Below, piece by piece: positions 45,224 through 53,210 of a DNA stretch of 64,000 nt. The notes beneath the pieces were generated by a model. It made no database searches. It saw nothing but the letters and a program-made list of their open reading frames with translations, and had not been told where the DNA came from. The position numbers and the translations under genes are program-made. Every line of letters starts with the position of its first letter. The stretch's first letter is position 1. The stretch spans positions 2,480,001 through 2,544,000 of the forward strand of contig CBDCCX010000006.1 in the NCBI GenBank assembly GCA_965215165.1, read 5' to 3'. This DNA comes from JANQRZ01 sp965215165. GTDB taxonomy: Bacteria; Bacteroidota; Rhodothermia; Rhodothermales; JANQRZ01.

Positions 45224-46261
45224 ATGCCCCGCGCCGCCATCACCGCCCTCGGCCACTTCCTCCCCGAGACCAAGCTGACGAACGCCGACCTCGAAAAGCT
45301 GGTCGACACCACCGACGAGTGGATTCGGACGCGGACCGGCATCCGCGAGCGCCGCATCCTCCGCGAGCCCGGCAAGGCGACGGCCCACATGTGCGCCCGC
45401 GCGGCCGAGGAGTTGCTGGCGCAGCGCGGGATTGGGGCCGACGAGATCGACCTGATCATCGTGGCGACCGTCACGCCGGACATGCTCTTCCCGGCGACGG
45501 CCTGCCTGGTGCAGCGCGAGATCAGGGCCACGAAGGCGTGGGGCTTTGACCTCTCGGCGGCGTGCAGCGGGTTCCTCTTCGCTCTCACCACCGGGGCCCG
45601 GTTCGTCGAGTCCGGGGCGCACCAGAAAGTCCTCGTGATCGGGGCCGACATGATGACGTCGATCATGAACTACGCCGACCGGACCTCGTGCGTCATCTTC
45701 GGCGACGGGGCCGGGGCGGTGCTCCTCGAACCCTCCGACGAGCACGGCATCCGCGACGCGGTCCACCACGTCGACGGCACGGGCGCGGACTACCTGCGGA
45801 TGCAGGCCGGCGGCAGCCTCCGCCCGGCGACCCACGAGACGGTCGATCAGGGCCTGCACTATCTCGAGCAGGAGGGCCGGCAGGTGTTCAAGTTCGCCGT
45901 CAAGGGCATGGCGGACGTGGCCGCCGAGGTGATGGAGCGCAACGACCTCTCCGGCGGCGACGTGAAGTGGCTCGTCCCGCACCAGGCCAACCTCCGGATC
46001 ATCGACGCGACCGCAGGCCGGATGGGGATCGGCCGCGACCAGGTGATGATCAACATCGACCGCTACGGCAACACGACCTCGGGCACGATCCCGCTGTGCC
46101 TCTACGACTGGGAGGCCATGCTCCGGCCCGGCGACCGGATCGTGCTGGCGGCCTTCGGCGGCGGCTTCACCTGGGGCGCGACTTACCTCACCTGGGCCTA
46201 CGACGGCAGCCAGGTCCCCGGCACCGCCGACCGGCAGCAGAAGACGCTGGAAGAAGCCTAG
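45224..46261 (+). CDS. fabH: Beta-ketoacyl-ACP synthase III
   Basis: 345 residues. It condenses an acyl-CoA starter with malonyl-ACP to begin fatty acid synthesis. The catalytic triad is visible: Cys in DLSAACSGFLFAL, His in WLVPHQANLRII and Asn in YGNTTSGTIPL. TDEWIRTRTGIRERR near the N-terminus is typical. It sits between plsX and fabD. Its product acyl chains feed both PlsX and the elongation cycle. Confidence 0.96.
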   Translation: MPRAAITALGHFLPETKLTNADLEKLVDTTDEWIRTRTGIRERRILREPGKATAHMCARAAEELLAQRGIGADEIDLIIVATVTPDMLFPATACLVQREIRATKAWGFDLSAACSGFLFALTTGARFVESGAHQKVLVIGADMMTSIMNYADRTSCVIFGDGAGAVLLEPSDEHGIRDAVHHVDGTGADYLRMQAGGSLRPATHETVDQGLHYLEQEGRQVFKFAVKGMADVAAEVMERNDLSGGDVKWLVPHQANLRIIDATAGRMGIGRDQVMINIDRYGNTTSGTIPLCLYDWEAMLRPGDRIVLAAFGGGFTWGATYLTWAYDGSQVPGTADRQQKTLEEA

Positions 46262-46265
46262 CTTC

Positions 46266-46354
46266 AGAGAAAAGAAGGAGGAGAGAGAAGAGATGGAAAC
46301 GAGAGCTTCTCTCCCTCGTCTTTCTCCTCTCCCTCTCCTCTTTCTCCTCTCTCG
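46266..46354. repeat. Long purine/pyrimidine inverted-repeat spacer between fabH and fabD
   Basis: The purine arm (AGAGAAAAGAAGGAGGAGAG onward, to about 46305) is followed by a pyrimidine arm (CTTCTCTCCCTCGTCTTTCT to CTCCTCTCTCG). The two arms are imperfect complements. It starts 4 bp after the fabH stop and ends exactly at the fabD ATG. Confidence 0.75.
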
Positions 46355-47296
46355 ATGGCAACCGCTTTCCTCTTCCCCGGTCAAGGCTCCCAGACGGTCG
46401 GCATGGGGGCCGACCTGTACGAGCGGTTCCCCGAGGCCCGCGCCGTGTTCGACGAGGCCGAGGCGCTCTTCGACCGCTCGCTCGCCGACCTGATGTTCGG
46501 GACCGGCGGCGACGCCGAGGCGGAGCAGGCCGCGCTCACGCAGACCGACGTGACGCAGCCGGCGCTCTACGTCCACAGCCTCGCCGCGTTCGCCGTGCTT
46601 CAGGCGAAGGGCTTGGTGCCGGACATGACGGCGGGGCACAGCCTCGGCGAGTACAGCGCGCTCGCCGCCGCCGGAGCCTTTTCGTTCGAACAAGGCTTCC
46701 AGCTCGTCCGTCTGCGCGGGCAGCTCATGGCGCGCGCCGGAGACGAGCGCCCCGGTGCGATGTCGGCCGTGCTGAACTTCGACGCGGACCTACTGGAACG
46801 GCTGTGCGAGGACGTCACCGAAGCGGGCGAGGGCGTCGTGCAGTGCGCCAACTTCAACGCGCCGGGCCAGATCGTGATCTCGGGCGATGCCGGGGCCGTC
46901 GAGCGCGCGGGCGAGGCCGCGAGCGCGGCCGGGGCGAAGCGCGTGATCCCGCTCCCGGTCAGCGGAGCCTTCCACTCGCCCCTGATGGCTTATGCCGCCG
47001 ACGGGCTGAGCGTCGCGCTCGCCGAGGCCGCGATCACCGCGCCGCGTTGCCCGGTCTATCTCAACGTCACCGCCCGGCCGTCGACCGACCCGGACGAGAT
47101 CCGCCGCCGCCTGCTGGACCAGCTCACCGCCCCCGTCCGCTGGGCGCAAACCCTGGAGGCCATGCACGCCGACGGGGCCGAGCGGTTCGTCGAGGTCGGG
47201 GCCGGCAAGGTGCTCTCGGGCCTGGTGAAACGCACGCTCGGCCGCGAGGTCGAGACCGCCACAGCCGGCACCGCCGATGAACTCGACACGATGTAA
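46355..47296 (+). CDS. fabD: Malonyl-CoA:ACP transacylase
   Basis: 313 residues. GQGSQTVGMGADLY at the N-terminus, the nucleophile in TAGHSLGEYSAL, the active-site His in VSGAFHSPLM and the Arg in VRLRGQLM identify FabD. It loads malonyl units on acyl carrier protein. No acpP is found in the cluster, where fabG normally precedes it; acpP must be elsewhere. Confidence 0.96.
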   Translation: MATAFLFPGQGSQTVGMGADLYERFPEARAVFDEAEALFDRSLADLMFGTGGDAEAEQAALTQTDVTQPALYVHSLAAFAVLQAKGLVPDMTAGHSLGEYSALAAAGAFSFEQGFQLVRLRGQLMARAGDERPGAMSAVLNFDADLLERLCEDVTEAGEGVVQCANFNAPGQIVISGDAGAVERAGEAASAAGAKRVIPLPVSGAFHSPLMAYAADGLSVALAEAAITAPRCPVYLNVTARPSTDPDEIRRRLLDQLTAPVRWAQTLEAMHADGAERFVEVGAGKVLSGLVKRTLGREVETATAGTADELDTM

Positions 47297-47302
47297 TCAC
47301 CC

Positions 47303-47327
47303 GTACGGGCACACCGGCGGTGTGCCC
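47303..47327. repeat. REP-like palindrome copy 4 (fabD-fabG gap)
   Basis: GGGCACACC (47307-47315) and GGTGTGCCC (47319-47327) form a 9-bp stem with a GGC loop, preceded by GTAC. The same GGC loop and GGGC/GCCC stem ends occur in the copy at 49718. Confidence 0.65.
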
Positions 47328-47344
47328 ATGCCAATCCTAGACCC

Positions 47345-48094
47345 ATGCAGCTAGATCTCTCCGGCAAGAACGTCCTCGTCACCGGTGGCACGCGCGGGAT
47401 CGGCCGCGCCATCGTCGAAGCCTGCGCCGGGGCCGGCGCGCGCGTCGCCTTCACCTACCGCGCCTCGGCCGACACCGCCGAGGCGCTCAGAGCCGACCTC
47501 GAAAAGAACGGCACCGAGGCCCTCGCGCTCCAGAGCGACGCGGCCGACTTCGACGCGGCCCAAGCCGCCGTGGACGATGTAGTCGGCAAATGGGGGTCGA
47601 TCGACGTGCTGGTCAACAACGCCGGTGTGACGCGGGACAACCTGCTGATCCGGATGGGCGAGGACGACTGGGACGCGGTCATCGGGACGAACCTCAAGAG
47701 CGTCTTCAACGCGTGCAAGGCGGCGTACCGCCCGATGATGAAGCAGCGCGCCGGCCGCATCGTCAACATCTCGTCGGTCGTCGGGGTGACGGGGAACCCC
47801 GGCCAGGCGAACTACGCCGCGAGCAAGGCCGGCATCATCGGCTTCACCAAGAGCCTCGCCAAGGAGCTGGGCGCGCGCGGGGTGACGGCGAATGTGGTCG
47901 CGCCGGGCTACGTCGAGACCGACATGACCGAGGCGCTCGGCGACGCGGCGAAGGAGGCGATGACGAGCGCGATCCCGCTGCGGCGCACCGCCACGCCCGA
48001 AGACATCGCGGCAGCCGTTCTCTTCCTCGCCTCCGACGCGGCGAGCTACATCACCGGCCACGTCCTCCACGTCGACGGCGGCCTGGCAATGTGA
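47345..48094 (+). CDS. fabG: 3-oxoacyl-ACP reductase
   Basis: 249 residues of short-chain dehydrogenase type. It has the NADPH motif TGGTRGIGRAI, NNAG, the catalytic Ser-Tyr-Lys in ISSVVGVTGNPGQANYAASKAG, and VAPGYVETDMTEALG. It reduces beta-ketoacyl-ACP in the elongation cycle. Its TGA overlaps the ATG of the next gene (TGATG), so the aldehyde dehydrogenase is translationally coupled to it. Confidence 0.94.
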   Translation: MQLDLSGKNVLVTGGTRGIGRAIVEACAGAGARVAFTYRASADTAEALRADLEKNGTEALALQSDAADFDAAQAAVDDVVGKWGSIDVLVNNAGVTRDNLLIRMGEDDWDAVIGTNLKSVFNACKAAYRPMMKQRAGRIVNISSVVGVTGNPGQANYAASKAGIIGFTKSLAKELGARGVTANVVAPGYVETDMTEALGDAAKEAMTSAIPLRRTATPEDIAAAVLFLASDAASYITGHVLHVDGGLAM

Positions 48095-49716
48095 TGGCTT
48101 CCGACGCTTTCGACCCCGACCTCCGCTCGGTGCAGCAGGCGCGCGACCTGCTCCGCCGCGCGCACGACGCGCAGAAGCGCTTCGCCGCCACGAGCCAAGA
48201 GGACGTGGACCGGATCGTCGCGGCGATGTGCGAGGCGGGCGCGGCCGAGGCGGGGCGGCTCGGGCAGATGGCGTTTGAGGAGACCGGCTTCGGCCGACCG
48301 GAGAGCAAGCGCGAGAAGAACCTCTTCGCCACGCGCACCCTCGCCGAGCGGATGCGGGGGATGCGGACCGCCGGCATCATCGAGAAGAGCGACACCACCT
48401 GGAAGGTCGCTACGCCGATGGGCGTCGTCGCCGCGCTCGTCCCGAGCACGAATCCGACGGCGACGGCGCTCTACAAGGCGATCATCGCGGCCAAGGCGCG
48501 GTGCGGGATCGTGATGAGTCCGCACCCGCGCGCCGCCGCCTGCACGGCCGAGGCGCTGCGCGTCGTCGCCGAAGCCGCCTACGGGGCGGGCGCACCCGAC
48601 GGCCTGTTCGGGTGCCTCACCGAGGTCACGCTCGCCGGGACGGATGAGCTCTTGGAGCACGAGTACACCGACGTGATCCTCGCCACCGGCGGCACCGCGA
48701 TGGTGCGCGCCGCCTACTCGAAGGGCAAGCCCGCCTACGGCGTCGGCTCCGGCAACGTCCCCGTCTGGGTCGACCGCTCAGCCGATGTGGCGAAGGCCGC
48801 CGCCGACATCCTGGCCGGGACCGCCTTCGACTGGGGCACGCTCTGCTCGACCGAGCGCAGCGTCGTGGCCGATCTCCCGATCCGGGACGCGCTCAAGGCC
48901 GAGATGCGGCGGCGGGGCGGCCACTTCTGCACCGAGGCGGAGACCGCGGCGCTGCGCCGGACCGTCGCGCCGGACGGCAGGCTCAACACCGAGATCGTCG
49001 GGCAGAGTCCGAAGCGGATCGCCGAGCTGGCGGGCTTCGCCGTGCCGGACGAGACGCAGGCGCTCGTCGCCGAGGTCGAGGCCGTCGGCCCGGCCGAGCC
49101 ACTGTCGCTGGAGACGCTCGCGCCCATCCTCTCGTTCTACACCGACGACGGCTGGCAGGCGGGGTGCGCGCGGTGCATCGAGATTCTGGGCTTCGGCGGG
49201 ATCGGCCACACGCTCGCCGTCCACGCCGAGAGCGAGACCGTGATCGAGCGGTTCGCCCTCGAGAAGCCGGCGATGCGGATCGTGGTCAACACCGTCGCCG
49301 CGCTCGGGTCGGTCGGGATGACGACGGCGCTGTTCCCGGCGATGACGCTCGGGCCGGGCACCGTCGGCGGCTCGATCACGAGCGACAACATCTCGCCGCT
49401 GCACCTCGTCAACGTCAAGCGCGTGGCGTTCGAGACGAATCCGCTGAATGGGCCGAGGGATGGGGTGCCGGACGCAGGGCGAGGCACGCCGCGCCTCTAC
49501 GGAGGGGATGCTGGACCCGGCGCACCACGGCCCGTCGGCTGGATCGACGAGGTCGAGGCCCGGCTCCGCCGCCGCGCCGGCAGTCCCCCGGCTGCCGCGT
49601 CACCCCCGCCGAACCGGCCGGCCGAGTCGAGCACCACCGAGTTGGCCCCTTCCACCTCAGCGCTGCCGCTGTCGGAGGCCGAGATCGACCGCCTCGCCCA
49701 GCGCTTCCGGCGGTGA
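48094..49716 (+). CDS. CoA-acylating aldehyde dehydrogenase (EutE/PduP/SauS type)
   Basis: 540 residues. The catalytic Cys lies in FDWGTLCSTERSVV, the signature of CoA-acylating aldehyde dehydrogenases. Other family blocks are VAALVPSTNPTATALYKAI, GNVPVWVDRSADVAKAAADI, LGFGGIGHTLAVHAES and GSITSDNISPLHLVNVKRVA. Whether the substrate is acetaldehyde, sulfoacetaldehyde or a fatty aldehyde is unclear. The C-terminal 90 residues after FETNPLNGP are Pro/Ala/Arg-rich, unlike the family, and contain a REP-like palindrome (49477-49502), so the end seems to be remodelled. Coupling to fabG hints at a fatty-acyl or aldehyde link. Confidence 0.87.
   Translation: MASDAFDPDLRSVQQARDLLRRAHDAQKRFAATSQEDVDRIVAAMCEAGAAEAGRLGQMAFEETGFGRPESKREKNLFATRTLAERMRGMRTAGIIEKSDTTWKVATPMGVVAALVPSTNPTATALYKAIIAAKARCGIVMSPHPRAAACTAEALRVVAEAAYGAGAPDGLFGCLTEVTLAGTDELLEHEYTDVILATGGTAMVRAAYSKGKPAYGVGSGNVPVWVDRSADVAKAAADILAGTAFDWGTLCSTERSVVADLPIRDALKAEMRRRGGHFCTEAETAALRRTVAPDGRLNTEIVGQSPKRIAELAGFAVPDETQALVAEVEAVGPAEPLSLETLAPILSFYTDDGWQAGCARCIEILGFGGIGHTLAVHAESETVIERFALEKPAMRIVVNTVAALGSVGMTTALFPAMTLGPGTVGGSITSDNISPLHLVNVKRVAFETNPLNGPRDGVPDAGRGTPRLYGGDAGPGAPRPVGWIDEVEARLRRRAGSPPAAASPPPNRPAESSTTELAPSTSALPLSEAEIDRLAQRFRR
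49477..49502. repeat. REP-like palindrome copy 5, inside the aldehyde dehydrogenase gene
   Basis: GAGGCACGCCGCGCCTC with GAGGC/GCCTC stem ends is followed by TACGG; read on the other strand it starts GTAGAGGCGCGGCGTGCC. It encodes GRGTPRLY in the C-terminal tail of the dehydrogenase, much as copy 2 encodes RGTACRAPT. Confidence 0.6.
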
Positions 49717-49717
49717 C

Positions 49718-49742
49718 GGGGCGAACGGCGTTCGCCCCTACG
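49718..49742. repeat. REP-like palindrome copy 6
   Basis: GGGGCGAAC (49718-49726) and GTTCGCCCC (49730-49738) form a perfect 9-bp stem with a GGC loop, followed by TACG. It lies directly after the dehydrogenase stop and may terminate the fab transcript. Confidence 0.75.
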
Positions 49743-49830
49743 GCGACCGATTCCGCCCGTTCTTCGCCGCGCCGGGTCGGGTGGTGCGTAGCTTTCGGCT
49801 GCCTCGTTCTCCCCATCCCGCCCCGCCTTC

Positions 49831-51093
49831 ATGTCTGACGCCACGCCCGCCTACGACGCCATCATCGTCGGAGCCGGCCCCGGCGGCGCGACGGCCGCCG
49901 CCTTTATGGCCCGCGCCGGCCTGCGCCCGCTGCTGCTCGACAAGGACACCTTCCCCCGCGACAAGATCTGCGGCGACGCCATCTCCGGCAAGAGCGTCGA
50001 CGTGATGCGTCGCCTGGGGATGATCGACCGGATGGTCGAGGCCGAGGCGCGCGACGAGACCATCGGGAGCTGGGGCGTCACCTTCAGCGGGCCCTACGGC
50101 GACGAGGTGGCGATCCCGTTCACCAAGATGCTCGACCAGCCCGTCGCGCCGGGCTTCGTGATGGACCGGGTGCGGTTCGACCAACTCGTCTTCGAGCAGG
50201 CCGTCGAGGCCGGCGTCGAGATCTGGCAAAACGCGACCGTCAAGGGCCTGGTGATGGACGAGGCCGCCGCGACGCCCGGCCGCGTGCTCGGCGTCGAGGT
50301 CCAGCACGCGGGCGAGACCAAGACGGTCCGCGCGCCGCTGACCATCGGGGCCGACGGGCCGTACTCGGTGGTCCTCCGCTCGCTCGGGATGGACCAGCTC
50401 GACGAGAAGCACTACTGCGCCGGGCTGCGCTCGTACTGGCGCGGCGTGACCGGCTTCCACCCGCGCAACCACGTCGAAATCCACTTCGTGGACGAGGCCA
50501 TCCCCGGCTACTTCTGGATCTTCCCGATGGCCGACGGCATGGCGAACGTCGGGGTCGGGATGCTGTCGAGCGTGATCAAGAAGAAAGACATCAAGCTCAA
50601 GCCGCTGCTCAAGCTGCTCGTCGACCACCCGCGCTTCCGGCACCGGTTCGCCGACGCCGAGATGGTCGGCAAGATCCAGGGCTGGGGCCTGCCGCTGGGC
50701 TCGAAGCCGCGCACGATGCACGGCGACGGCTGGCTGCTGCTGGGCGACGCCGCCTCGCTCGTGGACCCGTTCACCGGCGAAGGCATCGGCAACGCGATGG
50801 TGTCGGGCGAGAAGGCGGCCGAGTGGGCCGGCTACGCGAAGTCGTTCGGCGACTACTCGGCGGCCCACCTCAAAGGCTACGAGGAGGCCGTGCTGGCCTA
50901 CCTCGGCGACGAACTGAAGCTGAGCCACGCGATGCAGCGGCTCGGCAACTGGAAGTGGCTGCTCAACACAGTCGTCAGCAAGGCCAGCCGCTCGCCCGAG
51001 CTGGCCGACGCGATCTCGGCGATGTTCGACGACGAGAGCCAGCGCAAGAAGCTCGTCTCGCCGCTGTTCTACCTCCGCGTCCTCGCCGCCTAA
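49831..51093 (+). CDS. Geranylgeranyl reductase family FAD-dependent oxidoreductase
   Basis: 420 residues. The FAD-binding Rossmann motif is AIIVGAGPGGATAAAFMARAG. The family-specific stretch DKDTFPRDKICGDAISGKSVD follows, with PYSVVLRSLG, YFWIFPMADGMANVGVGM and GDAASLVDPFTGEGIGNAMVSG. Members saturate isoprenoid chains of chlorophyll, menaquinone or archaeal lipids. The target here is unknown; a quinone side chain is a reasonable guess. The final 134 bp of the gene are duplicated at 51828-51961, with a toxin-antitoxin pair between the copies. Confidence 0.88.
   Translation: MSDATPAYDAIIVGAGPGGATAAAFMARAGLRPLLLDKDTFPRDKICGDAISGKSVDVMRRLGMIDRMVEAEARDETIGSWGVTFSGPYGDEVAIPFTKMLDQPVAPGFVMDRVRFDQLVFEQAVEAGVEIWQNATVKGLVMDEAAATPGRVLGVEVQHAGETKTVRAPLTIGADGPYSVVLRSLGMDQLDEKHYCAGLRSYWRGVTGFHPRNHVEIHFVDEAIPGYFWIFPMADGMANVGVGMLSSVIKKKDIKLKPLLKLLVDHPRFRHRFADAEMVGKIQGWGLPLGSKPRTMHGDGWLLLGDAASLVDPFTGEGIGNAMVSGEKAAEWAGYAKSFGDYSAAHLKGYEEAVLAYLGDELKLSHAMQRLGNWKWLLNTVVSKASRSPELADAISAMFDDESQRKKLVSPLFYLRVLAA
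50958..51091 (+). repeat. 134-bp direct repeat, copy 1 (3' end of the reductase gene)
   Basis: This stretch, coding for the last 45 or so residues of the reductase, recurs at 51828-51961 with one mismatch (A/G at 50970/51840). Outside the repeat the flanks are unrelated, except that both reach a stop codon (TAA here, TGA there). The offset is 870 bp. Confidence 0.95.
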
Positions 51094-51117
51094 CCACTCG
51101 GGGTTTAGTGACAAGCC

Positions 51118-51477
51118 CTAGAAGGTGTACGGCACAACGACGAAGCTGTGAAGGTCGGGTTTAAAGTCCTTCGTGTTGCGCGTTGCCAGCTTGATCCCGT
51201 GATGCTGCGCCAGGGCCGCTTGAAAGGCATCGGGCAGCTTCCAGCGTTCGGTTTTGCGAAGCTCCCCGGTCCGGTCGGCAATGGCGCGGTCGATGTCAAG
51301 CAGCGGGAAACTCTCCAGGAACGCCTCTGTCACGGCCTCACCTCCGGGCGGCGTTCCGGCGATGACCTCGGCCCGTGTCACGACTGAGACAACAAGCCCC
51401 CGCGTTTCCTTCACGAACGCAAGAGCTGGTTTGGTCCCATTGAGGCAATCGATGACGATAACCGAATCGAGGAGCAT
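51118..51477 (-). CDS. PIN-domain toxin (VapC-like)
   Basis: 119 residues from ATG 51475-51477. It begins MLLDSVIVIDCLNG, placing the first PIN acidic residue at Asp4. Other likely Mg ligands are the Glu in VTRAEVIAG and the Asp residues in KLPDAFQAALA and ATRNTKDF. VapC toxins are ribonucleases that cut tRNA or rRNA. Its ATG overlaps the stop of the upstream antitoxin gene (ATGA), the usual toxin-antitoxin layout. The pair lies between two copies of the reductase 3' end. Confidence 0.88.
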   Translation of the reverse strand: MLLDSVIVIDCLNGTKPALAFVKETRGLVVSVVTRAEVIAGTPPGGEAVTEAFLESFPLLDIDRAIADRTGELRKTERWKLPDAFQAALAQHHGIKLATRNTKDFKPDLHSFVVVPYTF

Positions 51478-51746
51478 CAATCGTCCCAACCCGGCCGGTC
51501 ATCCCACTCGGCACGGATACGCATTTGATAGTCGAGACCGTCCACGCCACTCCAATAGGGCCGCGCAGCAGCAGCCAGCTTCTCACGGTATGCAGCCAGC
51601 GCCTCCTGTTCAGTCGGCGCGGCATCATTGCTCTGCGCTCCGTCGCCGCCTGCGCTGTGGCGTACCCGGTCGTATTCGGCTTCGAACTGGCGAAGCTGAT
51701 CCGGGGGGAGCTGGCGGACGGCTTCGATGATCTCTTGTATGCTCAT
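51477..51746 (-). CDS. Antitoxin partner of the PIN toxin (VapB-like)
   Basis: 89 residues from ATG 51744-51746. It begins MSIQEIIEAVRQLPPDQLRQ, a helical N-terminus seen in antitoxins paired with PIN toxins, and ends in an acidic Trp/Asp-rich tail (RAEWDDRPGWDD) that could wrap the toxin. No AbrB or ribbon-helix-helix DNA-binding motif is obvious. A longer frame reaches back into the reductase fragment but is not credible as coding. It overlaps vapC by four bases. Confidence 0.78.
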   Translation of the reverse strand: MSIQEIIEAVRQLPPDQLRQFEAEYDRVRHSAGGDGAQSNDAAPTEQEALAAYREKLAAAARPYWSGVDGLDYQMRIRAEWDDRPGWDD

Positions 51747-51827
51747 GGTTCTGTCGCCTCGGTTCAGCAGTTTACGGCAGGTCCTCGTTCGGTGCAACGC
51801 CTCCGGTCCACGAAAGGATGCGGGCAC

Positions 51828-51963
51828 GCTGCTCAACACGGTCGTCAGCAAGGCCAGCCGCTCGCCCGAGCTGGCCGACGCGATCTCGGCGATGTTCGAC
51901 GACGAGAGCCAGCGCAAGAAGCTCGTCTCGCCGCTGTTCTACCTCCGCGTCCTCGCCGCCTGA
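51828..51963 (+). pseudogene. Orphan 3' fragment of the geranylgeranyl reductase gene (repeat copy 2)
   Basis: Encodes LLNTVVSKASRSPELADAIS and on to YLRVLAA followed by TGA, the exact C-terminus of the reductase ending at 51093, in the same frame. Nothing upstream resembles the rest of that gene. A strong terminator (52010-52041) follows this copy rather than copy 1, which suggests that this is the original gene end, displaced by an 870-bp insertion. Confidence 0.93.
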
Positions 51964-52009
51964 GGCTGTAGCGGCCCTGCGCTTATAGGGGCTAGGCAAC
52001 ACAACAAGC

Positions 52010-52041
52010 GAGGGGCGCTAGATAGGATTCTAGCGCCCCTC
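52010..52041. terminator. Two-way terminator hairpin
   Basis: GAGGGGCGCTAGA (52010-52022) and TCTAGCGCCCCTC (52029-52041) are a perfect 13-bp stem with a 6-base loop, placed between the reductase fragment and the convergent T9SS gene. Confidence 0.85.
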
Positions 52042-52063
52042 ACCTAGCTCTTAGGTACGTCGG

Positions 52064-53056
52064 TTACCGCACGAGGGCAACCTTGCGCGTGACGGTCTGG
52101 CCGCCCGACTCGGCCCGGACGAAGTACAGCCCTGACGGAAGATTCTGAGCCGTGATGTCGAGCTTGGTCGATCCGGCGGGCAGCACGCCGCTGGAAAGCA
52201 CGGCCACCTCACGGCCGAGCACGTCGTGGAGGGTGATCTCCATGTCGGTCGCCTGGACGAAGTCGAGGGTGAGGGAAGCCGACGACCGGAACGGGTTCGG
52301 ATACACGGTGGAGATTGTGGAGACGCCCGGCAGCGCGGTTCCTTCGTTCGCCGTCGTGGGGAGCATGATCCGCGCGTCTACCCAGTAGAACACCTGGAGG
52401 TCTTGAAAGACGCCGTCGGTGAGCACCCACGAGCCGTTGAACAGGATCCACGCCCGGTCCTGCACGACATTCAGGTCCTCCGTGGCAGCGATGCTGCCGC
52501 CGCTGCCCACGCCCCCGTCGCCGAAGTCGAGGTAGAGGAAGAACACGTCGTCGCCGGGGATCTCAACGGGGGTGTCGAAGGTGACCGTCGTAGCTACGAG
52601 CCCTCCCGGGTTTAGCTGGACGTCGCTCCAGTTGTACTCCTGGGTGTAAAGCTCTTGGGCCGGCCCGGACGTGAGGTCGCCGCTGTAGACGCCCACGGTG
52701 TAGGTGGGAGAGGCGGGCATGTCATCGACCGCAGTAAAATACAGGTCGGCTCCCGTGACCGTGTAGGTCGCCGGGACGGGGTCTTCTTCGTACCGGTACC
52801 CGCTGGCGTAGCGGAGTTGGTTCACGTTGGTGCCGAAGGCGTAGCTCGCGCCGTCGTTGTAGCTGTAGGTGAGAGCCTGCTGCTGTCCCTTGTCGAAGTT
52901 CTCGAGGAGGACCTCCTCTCCTCCCCTTGCTGCCTCAACAGGGCCCGCCTCCACGCCGGTGACATCGGAGAACGCAGCGGACTGCGCCTGCGCGCCAGGC
53001 GCGGACAGCGCAGCCGAAAGCGCAACGAAGAGGGCTAGCGTAACAAGTCGTTTCAT
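52064..53056 (-). CDS. T9SS-sorted secreted protein of unknown function
   Basis: 330 residues. The signal peptide MKRLVTLALFVALSAALSAPGAQAQ is cut off from this count only for length; it ends at AQAQ (about 25). The body (about 45-235) is a beta-sandwich-like region (YTVTGADLYFTAVDDMP, DVFFLYLDFGDGGVGSGG) that resembles choice-of-anchor modules but is not clearly assigned. Residues about 245-330 form a type A sorting domain (VYPNPFRSSASLTL, LHDVLGREVAVLSSG, LPSGLYFVRAES). Predicted to be surface-attached or secreted. It converges on the reductase fragment at the 52010 terminator. Confidence 0.85.
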   Translation of the reverse strand: MKRLVTLALFVALSAALSAPGAQAQSAAFSDVTGVEAGPVEAARGGEEVLLENFDKGQQQALTYSYNDGASYAFGTNVNQLRYASGYRYEEDPVPATYTVTGADLYFTAVDDMPASPTYTVGVYSGDLTSGPAQELYTQEYNWSDVQLNPGGLVATTVTFDTPVEIPGDDVFFLYLDFGDGGVGSGGSIAATEDLNVVQDRAWILFNGSWVLTDGVFQDLQVFYWVDARIMLPTTANEGTALPGVSTISTVYPNPFRSSASLTLDFVQATDMEITLHDVLGREVAVLSSGVLPAGSTKLDITAQNLPSGLYFVRAESGGQTVTRKVALVR

Positions 53057-53210
53057 GGTCCTAGGAGGATGGTGAATGAGGAACGGGGAGGCCTACGTCT
53101 AGCGCAGGCAGGGACGTGATTATAAGGGCGAAACGCGGGAACGCCAACCGGCGATGGTATTTTGCTCATCGCTCGTGCGGGCGTTTCCTTCCTCCTCCCT
53201 CAGCGTAACC

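Noticed and set aside
51477..51917. A longer antitoxin starting near 51917
   Set aside because: The extra N-terminal 57 residues are antisense to the duplicated reductase end. The shorter start at 51746 fits the family.
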